Below, piece after piece: positions 1 through 8,599 of a DNA stretch of 64,000 nt. The notes below the pieces were generated by a model. It made no database searches. It had not been told where the DNA came from and saw only the letters and a program-made list of their open reading frames with translations. How positions within the stretch are numbered: the stretch's first letter is position 1; each line of letters begins with the position of its first letter. This stretch comes from Limonium bicolor (taxonomy: Eukaryota > Streptophyta > Magnoliopsida > Caryophyllales > Plumbaginaceae), in the NCBI GenBank assembly GCA_023374045.1, contig CM041781.1, forward strand, positions 140,236,982 through 140,300,981, in the 5' to 3' direction. A program made the translations under genes and the position numbers.

Positions 1-1402
1 GCGATAGAGGTTAATGAATCCAATTAACTTGCCTCTTTCTTCTCCATCCCGATTAGTCAGCCAAAAGTCCTTTCAAAATTAAGCTAGTAAAGTGTGTTAA
101 GCGTTGTCTTTTTTACTAGCCTCCCAATTCTATGAATACCATTCCAAACAGATATCAATGAGGTCTACTATGCCAAATTTCCTCTCAATATCCAATGGTC
201 TCAAAAAGAAGTATATACATAGATGTTGAAACTTGCAGATTGAAACCTGGACTAAGAATCGATAATCATGAATGACAAAACTGCAAAAACTAATTATTCC
301 AGCTATAGTCACACAAAGCCGCACGGATACTTAAACAAGGCACTAACCACGTCACAACCTAGAGCAAACTAAAGGTTTAATCAGATTAGGGATAAATACC
401 GAATGAGCGAGATGTCTCAACACCTGCAAGGAGATTTGACCAGACAAACAGAAATAACAACCAAGAAATGTTACTGTTCAAGGATAATCGTATGGACAAC
501 AGCAGGAAGAAAGACTAGACAACGGTGCGTATTACCACTGCACCAGTGTAAATTTGGTTTACCCTCAGATGCTTGCGCTAAGGTAGACATTCTACCTGTC
601 CGAAAACCTGCGAGTTGAATACTTCACCAGTAACTGAAGCATGGTATGAAGAGAAGAAATGCAGAGTAGCTATTCAACCGAATGGAAACGCATATACACA
701 GATTACAAATGCGTAGCTCTTTGAACACTGAAACCCACAGGGGTTTAGTAGTCGCCAGAACGTATATACATAACCAATGTAAACAAGAACAAAGAGAAGG
801 TAAGAAGTGACCATACATGGAAGGAAATTATAAACGTAATAGATCAGAAGTAAGGGTTAGAACATACGACACTAGCATCAGGCAGTCCCGACGAAGCCGT
901 TTATCTTCATGGCCATCACCTTTCCCAGGTTCATTTGGCGAGAGATACAGAGAGTGAATCAATAGAATACAAAAAAGAAGAAGAAAAAAAAGAAAGGGGA
1001 CATGAGACGAGAGAAGAAACTGAGGATCCTTATCTCGTTTTCACATATTTCCCACAAACCAAAAAAATCCTTGCTAGACTCAGGTCTGCTTTGCAAAGTA
1101 TGGAAACAAAATCAGATATATTGAATTCGGCAGACATAAGAGAGCAAGGTATAGAGGATCGGTGTAATTTTCGGAACAAAAACCAGAAAACCGCAACACT
1201 TTTTCTTGTTTAACCATGACCAGTCAAATTCATGGGTCGGGCAGCGACGGCGAATGAGTGAACATGTCGATCATAAACCAGGAAATGAAGAGGGATGAGG
1301 TGACTTCTTTCGAAAACCAGGATGGAAAATAAAACGTGAAGAACGAGATCGAGGAAAATAGAAGAAAGAACAGTGAGAAAGTGGGGATCCGAAGTCCAAA
1401 TC
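1..1402. other. no clear gene; possible intronic part of a minus-strand transcript
   Basis: I find no convincing protein gene here. On the minus strand there are splice-like signals, for example a pyrimidine-rich run ending TTGCAG/G near 440 and another ending CGCAG/G near 606. There is also a 36-codon minus-strand ORF (828-935) just after a long T/C tract. These would fit introns and small exons downstream of the donor at 1403-1408, but nothing matches a family I know. The plus-strand ORFs at 403-618 and 935-1213 are low-complexity or unremarkable and I do not call them genes. Confidence 0.25.
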
Positions 1403-1408
1403 ACTTAC

Positions 1409-1730
1409 CCTGTTGGCAGTTATGGAAGTAGATAACAAAGGAATCGTGTGAAAATTTTAGAAGGTGTGGCTTGTGGTGGGTTGAAGATTCAGACGCGAGA
1501 CATTTTCGGGTGATGAAATTTTGTAGGGAAGAGCTCACGGGAGATGAAGGTTTCCGGTGTTGGTGGTGTGTTTCATGGTGGTTCAAGGCAGAAGGGAGGA
1601 AGAAAGGAAGCAGATGAGGAGGACTTCTGGGCGTTTGGTGTTTTTCCAGTTTGAGTTCGGGGAAGAGCAAAAGACCGTGGGAAAGGAAATTAGACAGAAG
1701 ATGAGAATGGCGTCGGTTGGCTCCAATCCT
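1409..1730 (-). other. candidate first (mostly 5' UTR) exon of a minus-strand host transcript
   Basis: Reading on the minus strand, a TATA-type box (1757-1763) is followed by a C/T-rich stretch. It ends at a consensus plant 5' splice site, CAGG/GTAAGT, with the donor at 1403-1408. An aaaccctac-type motif, common in plant promoters and leaders, lies just downstream of the TATA box near 1735-1745. A 162-codon ORF spans the region, but its serine/proline/histidine-rich, low-complexity composition looks like translated 5' UTR and resembles no family I recognise. What is seen: TATA box, pyrimidine-rich leader and a perfect donor in the right order. What is inferred: that this is a transcribed first exon, with the rest of the gene to the left of the window. 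Confidence 0.35.
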
Positions 1731-1756
1731 CCCTACAGTAGGGTTTTTCCATGTCC

Positions 1757-1763
1757 CTTTATA
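1757..1763 (-). promoter_or_regulatory. TATA-like box
   Basis: TATAAAG on the minus strand, about 350 bp upstream of the GTAAGT donor. It is supported only by its placement before the candidate first exon. Confidence 0.3.
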
Positions 1764-1939
1764 ATAGAATACTAGGATTTTGCAACAAAAATATGGGCTC
1801 ACTGAAAACCGACTGGGCTCTGTCTGGGCTGAGATGAGGGAATTGGGCTCTAGAGCGCTTGGGCCGTGTTTGGATCTGGGCGAGCTCAAGGCCCTGTTTG
1901 ACGCGGATGGTCGAAAATAAAACAGACAATGCTTCTTCT

Positions 1940-2000
1940 GATGAGATTCGAACTTGAAACCTACAACCCTCCCCTGCGTGCTCTAATCCATTGAGCCATG
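1940..2000 (-). repeat. tRNA-derived, SINE-head-like segment with pol III boxes
   Basis: On the minus strand an A-box-like TGGCTCAATGG (1987-1998) is followed about 35 nt later by a B-box-like AGTTCGAATCT (1943-1954). This is the order and spacing of an internal RNA polymerase III promoter. Flanking arms do not pair into a cloverleaf, so it is not a tRNA gene. A SINE head or an old tRNA-derived fragment is the best reading. I could not find a clear 3' tail or target duplication. Confidence 0.35.
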
Positions 2001-2009
2001 ATGGAATTT

Positions 2010-2790
2010 AGTATATCATTGTGGAAAGTAAAGTTAGAGTTCTAATATGAGCTAAATGGAAAATAAGAAAACACCCCACATCAATATCCAATTTCAAACC
2101 CGAGACTAGTGGTTTCTTCAATGAATACACTAACTAATTGTGCTCGTTCAAAAATCTATATACATGTGTGAGAAAAATTACTAGAGTTCTAATTCGAACA
2201 TAATGTCTTTTACAAAAAAACATTAGTGTTTTAAATGTGAATGTACAATAAGACGAAAGAATTTAATCTACTAAAATAAATTGTTCTCTTCATAAGAACC
2301 TTAAAATTATGGAACGTAAATGATAAAATACAAAACATAATGAAGATATGAAATAGACAAAATAACATAATGATGATTACATGAAATAATGAAATAGTAC
2401 TAGTACGATGGAAATAGAAATGAAAGTGATGATGATAAGATAAAAAGTAAATGCTAGAAGACAATTAAAAGTGGCAATAATTATGATAAAATAAATGAGT
2501 AAACAAGATGAAACTGAAAGCTAAATGAATAAATAGACAAGTAAGCAAAGATTGAATAAATAATAAGACAAGTGAATAAATCAAAAGGGACGGGTTTAAA
2601 ACCGTATTGTCGTTGGAAATTTATTTTCGCAAAATCGTGTTTTTATGAAATGCTTTGAAAAAGACTATAAAACGATGGTTTCGCTTTGGCACGCACGTCA
2701 ATACGTTTTGACAAAGAAAGGCGACAACCCCTCTTATTGTGTTTCTTATTCTGGAATTTGCTTTATGGGGTGAGAATTTTTGGTGTCTAC
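2010..2790. other. AT-rich DNA without recognisable genes
   Basis: Strongly A-rich sequence (about 2200-2590) with simple AAATAGACAAG-like runs, then about 200 bp of ordinary sequence up to the abrupt start of LTR homology at 2791. The only longer ORF (2231-2464, minus) is low-complexity and not credible as a gene. Confidence 0.5.
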
Positions 2791-3783
2791 AGTCTGCTGT
2801 GTTAGGAAAATTGGTAATGCGATGCGATGAAATAAATAATTAACTAAGGAAGGAAAGTAAAGCCAGGAGGATGTGGCTCTTGTGCGCGCTGTGATCACAA
2901 AAACGATACCAGGATGTCCGCGTACGGGTCCGGAAGTATCAAGAAAATTTCCCGTGAGCTAGAATGGCTCGTTGGTCGGGGACTCTACCGTTGGAGTGGC
3001 TACTGCCGTGGGTGACCCGCCATAATATATGGGTAACTAGAGACATGTCGTTCTAATGAGACATTGTCACTAGGTATAACTGAACAAATAATACCGTTGA
3101 GAATTATACAGTGGTGAACGATATTGGTTTCTATACCATGGACGAGAATTAATACTTGTCTAACATTCTCATTGTTTCGCTTGGTGGTTCATTGGTTATA
3201 CTTGTGGTTATATTATGTATGATGATGGTTGTGTTTATTGTATGGATGTTACTGTTCATTGTGTTACAGTTTTAAATATTAAAACGGTATTGCATGTAAT
3301 GAACCTCATGCTCTCGACCAAATAATTGAGGGGTCTTTGGGGGCATGACGGGGCATGTGATGACATACTCAGCAGGGGCTGATTCCATACCACAAACCAT
3401 CTTTATTTCAGGTCAATAGCTGGTGGGTCGCAGCGAGGTGACCATTGTGATAGTACGGTTGGTTTAGACTTGGTACGGTGTGATACTCAGTGGTTTTGGA
3501 CTCGGGTTGTTTAACCGAGGTGTATTCGATTTAGATGCTCACGGTCTGTAATAATTGTTGATGTTAGATTTGTTTTAAGTTGTTTAAGTTCTACTATCTA
3601 TCTCTTGTGGTCACTGCGGGAATACGTTTCGCAAGTTGATTATCAGGTAAATCGTTATCACCCGTATGGGCGAGTGATAACAGTGACACCATTAGGGCGA
3701 TAGTTTATTATTTACCGCTGCGAGATATTATTGTGCACGACATTTATAGGATTTCTAGAAACCGACTTAGTAGGGGTGTTACA
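2791..3783 (+). repeat. 3' portion of the 5' LTR (truncated on the left)
   Basis: Matches 15552-16551, the end of the solo LTR, nearly base for base: I count about 15 small differences in 1 kb. Homology begins abruptly at 2791. The LTR ends GGGTGTTACA at 3783, directly before the primer-binding site. It contains a hairpin at 3654-3681 and a TATTTCAG/GT acceptor-like site at 3404-3413. About 3.7 kb of its 5' side is missing compared with the solo LTR. Confidence 0.85.
3654..3681 (+). promoter_or_regulatory. conserved LTR-end hairpin
   Basis: Arms GTTATCAC and GTGATAAC enclose a CCGTATGGGCGA loop. The stem starts about 130 nt before the LTR end. A stem at the same place but with different bases occurs in the other LTRs here: 16422-16449, 50967-50990, 62795-62818, 63182-63203, and 18774-18795 (minus). 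Its role is unknown. Position inside the transcribed part of the LTR suggests an RNA structure. Confidence 0.6.
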
Positions 3784-3787
3784 AAAG

Positions 3788-3815
3788 TGGTATCAGAGCG
3801 GAGTACCGCTCTGAT
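3788..3815 (+). promoter_or_regulatory. primer-binding site (initiator tRNA-Met) overlapping a hairpin
   Basis: TGGTATCAGAGC at 3788-3799, four bases after the LTR end, is the standard plant primer site for initiator tRNA-Met. Bases 3792-3801 pair perfectly with 3806-3815 around an AGTA loop, so most of the primer site can fold into a 10-bp stem. The same structure is at 51109-51132. Confidence 0.85.
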
Positions 3816-4636
3816 TACAAGAGATAGTAGTTTAAGTACCGTGAGCCTAGGTTATTCACACACCAATACCAAGTAGATAGTTGTAAATGATTTGAGTTAG
3901 GTTATGGTTGATAAGTACAGTACTTTTATCAAGAGCTGACCTCGATTCTGAATTCTTCAGATGTCTTCTGGGAGGCGATCAGCAGGCAGAGGGAGTGGTG
4001 GAAGAGGCGGCGGGCCTGGAGCAGGTCCTCCGGGGGCCCAGCCGCGGGCGTGGCTGAGACGGTAGCTGCCGTCTTCGCTCAGCTAGCCCAGATGGGAGGT
4101 ATCCACATAGGAGCACCACCTGCACCACCGGTAGTCCCACCCGTACCCGCACCTAGAGAGCCGAATTGGCTGAAGAGCGTAGCTGACACGCGAGTACCTA
4201 CCTATGATGGAGTTGCTGACCCCACTGTCCTGGAGAGATTCATTGTTGAGCACGAGAAGGCCTTCGATGCCATACACGTGCCTGCTGAGCACCGAGTCGA
4301 TATAACAGCCTTTCACCTGAAGGACGCTGCCAGCACGTGGTGGAGGTCCGTGAAGGCACATTATCTTGCTATAGAGGGTTTTGGATGGACTGGTTTTGTG
4401 GAATTGTTGAGAGAGAAGTACTATCCTGCTCATTTGAAGCAGAGGAAAAGGGAGGAGTTCGAGGCCCTGAGGCAGGGTAGTATGACAGTAGATCAGTACT
4501 ACTCCTTGTTTATTGAGCTCTTGGACTTCGTCCGGGAGTTGTTTATTCTGATGCTGTGAAGGTGGAGAAATTTAGAGGCGGGTTGAGATATGCTATCAAG
4601 GCCGCCATGGGTGCTACCTTGTACCCTACGGTCCAG

Positions 4637-4713
4637 GTAAAAATTAATTGACAGTTATACCTATAACTCAGTTTGATTTATTACAACTCGGGGAACTAAT
4701 TGATGTATTACAG
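4637..4713 (+). other. intron-like insertion 1 in gag
   Basis: Begins CAG/GTAAAA and ends TTACAG/GAG. At 77 bp it is not a multiple of three, and its removal puts the frame-2 capsid end in phase with the following exon-like stretch that starts at 4714. It contains stops in the relevant frame. This is consistent with a short plant intron. An insertion in an old pseudogene is the alternative. Confidence 0.5.
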
Positions 4714-4844
4714 GAGTGTTATAACGCTCCTTCTCGGACTGAGATGATGGTGAACAGCCGGGAAGACGGCCAGGGGCAGAAGCGTAAGGCCCCAGAGAAA
4801 GAGGCGGAGACTGAGGCTGGAAGCGGAGGCAGTAAGGGCTGGAA

Positions 4845-4938
4845 GTAAGAACCCTTAAGTTATTTGATCCATTTAAATTACTTACCTACTGCCTGCTTTT
4901 ATACCTGCTACTCCTGACGCTTTGACGATCACATGAAG
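4845..4938 (+). other. possible intron-like insertion 2 in gag
   Basis: Perfect donor core GTAAGA at 4845-4850 after a lysine-rich coding stretch. The acceptor is less clear; an AG at 4937-4938 precedes a lysine-rich open stretch (4939-5059). The T-rich interior (4855-4925) is non-coding in character. Confidence 0.35.
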
Positions 4939-5059
4939 AAAAAGTTCTCTTGGAGGGAGAAGAAGAAGGAGCAGGCCAGCCAAAAAGGGAAGGACAAGGT
5001 CCCGTTGCTGACCGGGCCTACCTATGATGTGCAGCCTCTTAGATCTGTACCCCCTAAGG

Positions 5060-5144
5060 GTAAGCGATCTAACCTTGTGAATAAATTGAGTACTATACTA
5101 CCCATTGCCATCCTTGTATTAACCTGAGTGTGATATGATAATAG
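5060..5144 (+). other. intron-like insertion 3 in gag
   Basis: Donor GTAAGC at 5060-5065 and acceptor GATAATAG/G at 5144. At 85 bp its removal links frame 1 before it to frame 2 after it, which is exactly the frame of the zinc-knuckle region. That phase agreement is the main support. Confidence 0.5.
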
Positions 5145-5514
5145 GTTCTGCACCCCAGCGCCACTTTCACTGCAAGCGCTGTGGCAAAGACCACCCGGGT
5201 GTTGACTGCACCGGGCAAGCGGTGGACTGCCACCATTGTGGAAAGAAGGGCCACAGGTCGTTCGAGTGCTTCTCGAACCCGGAGAGCCGAGCGTACCGCC
5301 CACCGAAGGGGACTCAGGGGCGCACCTACTGGAGGAGGTGGAGCTCGAGGTGGCCAGAGGGGGCCGGCGCCCAAGCCCAGAGAGGGCAGCAGCAGCAGCA
5401 GCCGCAGCAGCAGCCGCAGGCAGCAGAACCGGGCCCGAGGAACCCGCCGGGCAACCGTATGCTGAATGCAGCGGGAGCTTCAGGTCGCTGGCACTAGTAC
5501 CCAGCGCGGTGAAG

Positions 5515-6504
5515 GTTAGCATTTGAAACCTTAACCATTGTATGAAAGCATGACTAAGTGTTAAACGTTTTACCTTGGCATGAATGGGTGTTTAAATTAC
5601 CGTTTTAGATAAACAACTTACCTAGGAAACCTTTTACCTCTTAGGAGACTTCGATATCTGCTATCCCACACTTACAAGACAGAGATCACCTAGACCCGTG
5701 GAAGAAAGACGAGAGTACCCTAGTGAGTTGTGTCATGTAGTCAGACCGGGCATGATACTTCTCAGAGAGTTCCTAACCCTAGATGAACAAATCACCATAG
5801 TGAATGAGTGTAGAGCTTTGGGTAAGGGCATAGGAGGTTTTTATACCCCTGTATTTACTAGTGGTTCTAGAATGAAACTGCACATAATGTGCTTAGGAAA
5901 AGATTGGGACCCACAAGCTAGGGTTTATTGAGAGGTGAGGATGGTAGGTGACATATCTACACCTAGGATACCTGCGAGTTTCCTTACCTTAGTGAGAAAC
6001 GCAATGGATATTGCTCAAGACTGTGAGGCTTATCCACTACCCGACATGACACCTGACGTTTGCATCATCAACTACTATGAACATGGAGGGAAGCTTGGAA
6101 TGCACCAGGACCGTGACGAGACGACCAAGTCCATCACCAGAGGGGTACCGGTTGTGTCATTCTCCATCGGCGATGATGCTGAGTTTATCTATGGAGACCA
6201 GAAGAGGATGGATCTAGCAAGCAAGATCATCCTCAAGTCTGGGGATGTGTTAGTATTTGGTGGAGAGTCGAGACTTGTATATCATAGTATTAAGAGCATT
6301 AAGCTCAATACCGCACCACCAGCTCTAGTGAATGATACCCACATCCGACCCGGCCGTTTAAATTTAACCTTCAGACAGTACTGATGTAATAGTAGTAGTT
6401 AAGTGTGTAACCTTGTATAATACAGTTGGAATGAATGAAATAAGAGTTTTTACCTTCAAGTGTATGTGTTCAGTTTTGTTGATACCGATAATTCATAACT
6501 TCAG
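5515..6504 (+). other. alternative-intron layout around the AlkB domain
   Basis: One donor (GAAG/GTTAGC at 5515) faces two acceptors. Joining to CTCTTAG/G at 5644 opens directly into the AlkB frame. Joining to AACTTCAG/G at 6504 opens into the protease frame without a stop from 6507 onward. Both joins use the same phase (one base of the split codon upstream). Seen: sites and phases. Inferred: that both transcripts are or were made, giving a Gag-AlkB protein ending at the AlkB stop or a Gag-Pol protein. The sequence after the AlkB stop, 6385-6504, is AT-rich and non-coding, as an intron 3' end would be. Confidence 0.5.
5645..6384 (+). CDS. captured AlkB-like 2-oxoglutarate/Fe(II) dioxygenase domain
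   Basis: AlkB-family enzymes use Fe(II), oxygen and 2-oxoglutarate to remove methyl groups from nucleic acids; plant members act on DNA or RNA. One frame runs from the acceptor at 5645 to TGA at 6382-6384, broken only by an in-frame TGA at 5929-5931. Features in order: an FDIC start, RPGMILL and a GGFYTP segment, MKLHIMCLGKDWDP, then the jelly-roll core with iron ligands H-x-D (His 6103-6105, Asp 6109-6111) in GMHQDRDE. VVSFSIGD, a SGDVLVFGG turn and the distal His (6283-6285) follow. Last comes the 2-oxoglutarate arginine pair R-x5-R (6355-6357 and 6373-6375) in the C-terminal GRLNLTFRQY. It closely resembles plant AlkB-homologue proteins by motif order and C-terminus, so a host gene is the probable donor. 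It lies in the same orientation between gag and protease. Confidence 0.88.
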
Positions 6505-6506
6505 GC

Positions 6507-7240
6507 CATAAAAATGGAAAGGAGGGTACCATCTGCATCCTAGACATGGCGCAAGCCAAGAAGTCTGGTAATGTCATCACAGGTATGACAATTACAAACA
6601 ACAGTAAATTAGTGATTTATTGGGACTCGATGCTAATACGAGAGGTGATCTCAAGTACCTTTCCTATTGATGGTGTTAGTGCTTCCGTATTGTTCGACTC
6701 AGGAGCTTCGCATTCTTTTATTTCCTCGACGTTTGCTAAGATGCTGGGGGCCACCCCCGAACAGCTTTCAGACTTTTCAGTCACCCTTCCTTCGAAGGAG
6801 AAAGTAGGTTGCACTAGACAGTATACAGGGTTAGAGATCAGCATTATGACTGAGATCTTCCCCATTGATTTGATTGAGTTCAAGAACTTGGGTTTTGACA
6901 TCATAGTGGGCATGGATTGGCTGCAGAAGCATAGGGGCCGCCTTCATTGCGCAGAGCATCGACTACTACTGAAGGGGCCGAGCGGCAAGACAGTGTCATA
7001 AAGCAGTGTGAGGAGAGAGCCGACTGTCAAGATCGTGTCAGCATTATCCCTGATGAAGGATGTTAGGAAGGGCCGACAAGCCTTCCTCTGTTACGTACAG
7101 GACACGAGACAGAGCGACGTGACGGACGTAGACATTCCAGTCGTGGTAGATTTTCCCGACTTATTTCCTGATGAGCTGCCAGGCATGCCACCTGTGCGCG
7201 AGGTTGAGTTCGCCGTCGACTTGTTGCCAGGTACGGGCCC
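6507..7240 (+). pseudogene. aspartic protease and protease-RT linker
   Basis: The retroviral-type aspartic protease that cuts the polyprotein. The active-site DSGAS lies near 6696-6710, followed by HSFIS, and the family signature DIIVGMDWL near 6898-6922. The frame is open from 6507, directly after the acceptor at 6504, and is the same as the ATG at 6546. A 72-nt in-frame segment (6585-6656) sits before the protease core, where related elements have none that I recall; it starts GGTATG and may be a degenerate intron. An in-frame TAA (6999-7001) ends the ORF, but the frame continues open to 7280 with the conserved VVVDFPDLFPDELPG linker. Frame then shifts near 7240. Confidence 0.8.
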
Positions 7241-8599
7241 ATTGCTAAGGCACCCTACCGTATGGCACCGGCTGAGATGAGGGAGCTGAAGTTACAGCTG
7301 GAGGACCTCCTTGACAAGGGATTCATTCGACCTAGTGTTTCTCCTTGGGGTGCTCTAGTGCTGTTCGTCAAGAAGAAGGACGGCAGTATGCGACTCTGCA
7401 TCGACTACCGCGAGCTTAATGCGGTTACAGTCAAGAACAAGTACACATTACCACGGATAGATGATTTGTTTGATCAGCTGAGAGGAGCCAGTGTGTTCTC
7501 GAAGATAGATCTCAGATCTGGCTACCATCAGATTAGGATTGCAGAGGGCGATATTGAGAAGACAGCTTTCAGGACACGGTATGGACACTACGAGTTCACC
7601 GTTATGCCATTCGGACTGACGAATGCGCCAGCCATATTCATGGACTTGATGAACCGACTTTTTAGAGAGTATCTTGATAGTTCAGTTGTAGTCTTCATCG
7701 ACGATATTCTGATCTATTCAAAGACCAAGGAAGACCATGAGTTGCATTTGAGACAGGTGTTGAATATTATGAGAGAGAACCAGCTGTATGCCAAACTCTC
7801 TAAGTGTGAGTTCTGGTTAGACAGCGTGTCATTTCTAGGACACATTATATCAACTAGCGGCATATCTGTAGACCCTGCTAAGATTGAGGCAGTGAAGAGT
7901 TGGCCAAGGCCGAAGACAGTCACAGACGTCCGTAGCTTTCTAGGTTTTGCAGGGTATTATCAAAGATTCGTGAAGGACTTCACCAAGGAAGCCAAACCGA
8001 TGACTAATCTAACGAAGAAGGAATCCCAGTTCTTATGGTCTGCAGAGTGTGAGCAGTCCTTTCAGACGCTGAAGGATCTCCTGACATCAGCGCCCGTTCT
8101 TACTATCCCTGAGGGCACTGATGGGTTCGAGGTATACTGTGATGCCTCTGGAACCGGTCTAGGCTGTGTGCTTATGCAGCACGGGAAGGTAGTTGCTTAC
8201 GCATCCCGACAGCTGAAGAAGCATGAGGTGAATTACCCCACACACGACCTTGAGTTAGGCGCAGTAGTCTTCGCTTTGAAGATCTGGCGACATTATTTGT
8301 ATGGTGTGACAGTCACTATCTACTCTGATCACAAGAGCCTACAGCATCTCTTCTCTCAGAAGGAGCTGAACATGCGACAGAGAAGATGGGTCGAGTTCTT
8401 GAAGGACTACGATATAGACCTGAGGTACAAAGAGGGCAAGGCGAATGTAGTAGCTGATGCCCTGAGACACAGAGCTCATTCATTGTTCACTTTACTAGCA
8501 AACAGCAGTATGATTGATGAGATACGAGCTGCACAGGAGAGTGATCACTATATGCAGAGTATCAGGCAAAAAATGATAGATGGTTGTTTGAGAGGCTGA
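7235..8599 (+). CDS. reverse transcriptase and RNase H
   Basis: Copies the element RNA into cDNA and degrades the RNA strand. In the 445-residue open stretch from 7262, RT motifs are in order: [20 protein letters not shown] (catalytic Asp about residue 83), MPFGLTNAP, and the FIDD active site (Asp 147 and 148). RNase H follows with [11 protein letters not shown] (Asp about residue 294), the [24 protein letters not shown] segment in two overlapping motifs, and SDHKSLQHL. All catalytic residues visible are kept. The frame is entered by a shift from the linker near 7240 and is lost by a shift near 8585, where a premature stop truncates the RNase H-integrase linker. Confidence 0.9.
   Translation, partial: GPIAKAPYRMAPAEMRELKLQLEDLLDKGFIRPSVSPWGALVLFVKKKDGSMRLCIDYRELNAVTVKNKYTLPRIDDLFDQLRGASVFSKIDLRSGYHQIRIAEGDIEKTAFRTRYGHYEFTVMPFGLTNAPAIFMDLMNRLFREYLDSSVVVFIDDILIYSKTKEDHELHLRQVLNIMRENQLYAKLSKCEFWLDSVSFLGHIISTSGISVDPAKIEAVKSWPRPKTVTDVRSFLGFAGYYQRFVKDFTKEAKPMTNLTKKESQFLWSAECEQSFQTLKDLLTSAPVLTIPEGTDGFEVYCDASGTGLGCVLMQHGKVVAYASRQLKKHEVNYPTHDLELGAVVFALKIWRHYLYGVTVTIYSDHKSLQHLFSQKELNMRQRRWVEFLKDYDIDLRYKEGKANVVADALRHRAHSLFTLLANSSMIDEIRAAQESDHYMQSIRQKMIDGCLRG

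Larger units (their letters stand above)
3961..5514 (+). pseudogene. gag (capsid/nucleocapsid), frameshifted and interrupted by intron-like segments
   Basis: The product would be the Gag structural protein that packages the element's RNA. A glycine/arginine-rich start (ATG at 3961) leads, after a frameshift near 4050, into a retrotransposon capsid domain (about 4130-4550) with the family hallmark DAASTWW followed by LREKYYPAHLK. A second frameshift near 4540 moves to frame 2. The nucleocapsid has two zinc knuckles, the first C-x2-C-x3-H-x4-C and the second C-x2-C-x4-H-x4-C (about 5170-5265), then a glutamine-rich CAG tract and a final shift near 5483. Three stretches bounded by GT...AG (4637-4713, 5060-5144 and probably 4845-4938) break the frame in ways that splicing would largely repair. 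The tail at 5486-5514 leads to the donor at 5515. This copy cannot make full Gag without splicing and frame changes. Confidence 0.8.

Noticed and set aside
5093..5526. overlapping ORFs on both strands across the CAG/CTG tract
   Set aside because: Shadows of gag caused by GC-rich, low-complexity sequence; only the zinc-knuckle frame has family motifs.
5698..6384. AlkB as a viral (Flexiviridae) insertion
   Set aside because: Flanks are gag and protease of the retroelement, no viral replicase parts are seen, and the C-terminus looks like plant ALKBH proteins.
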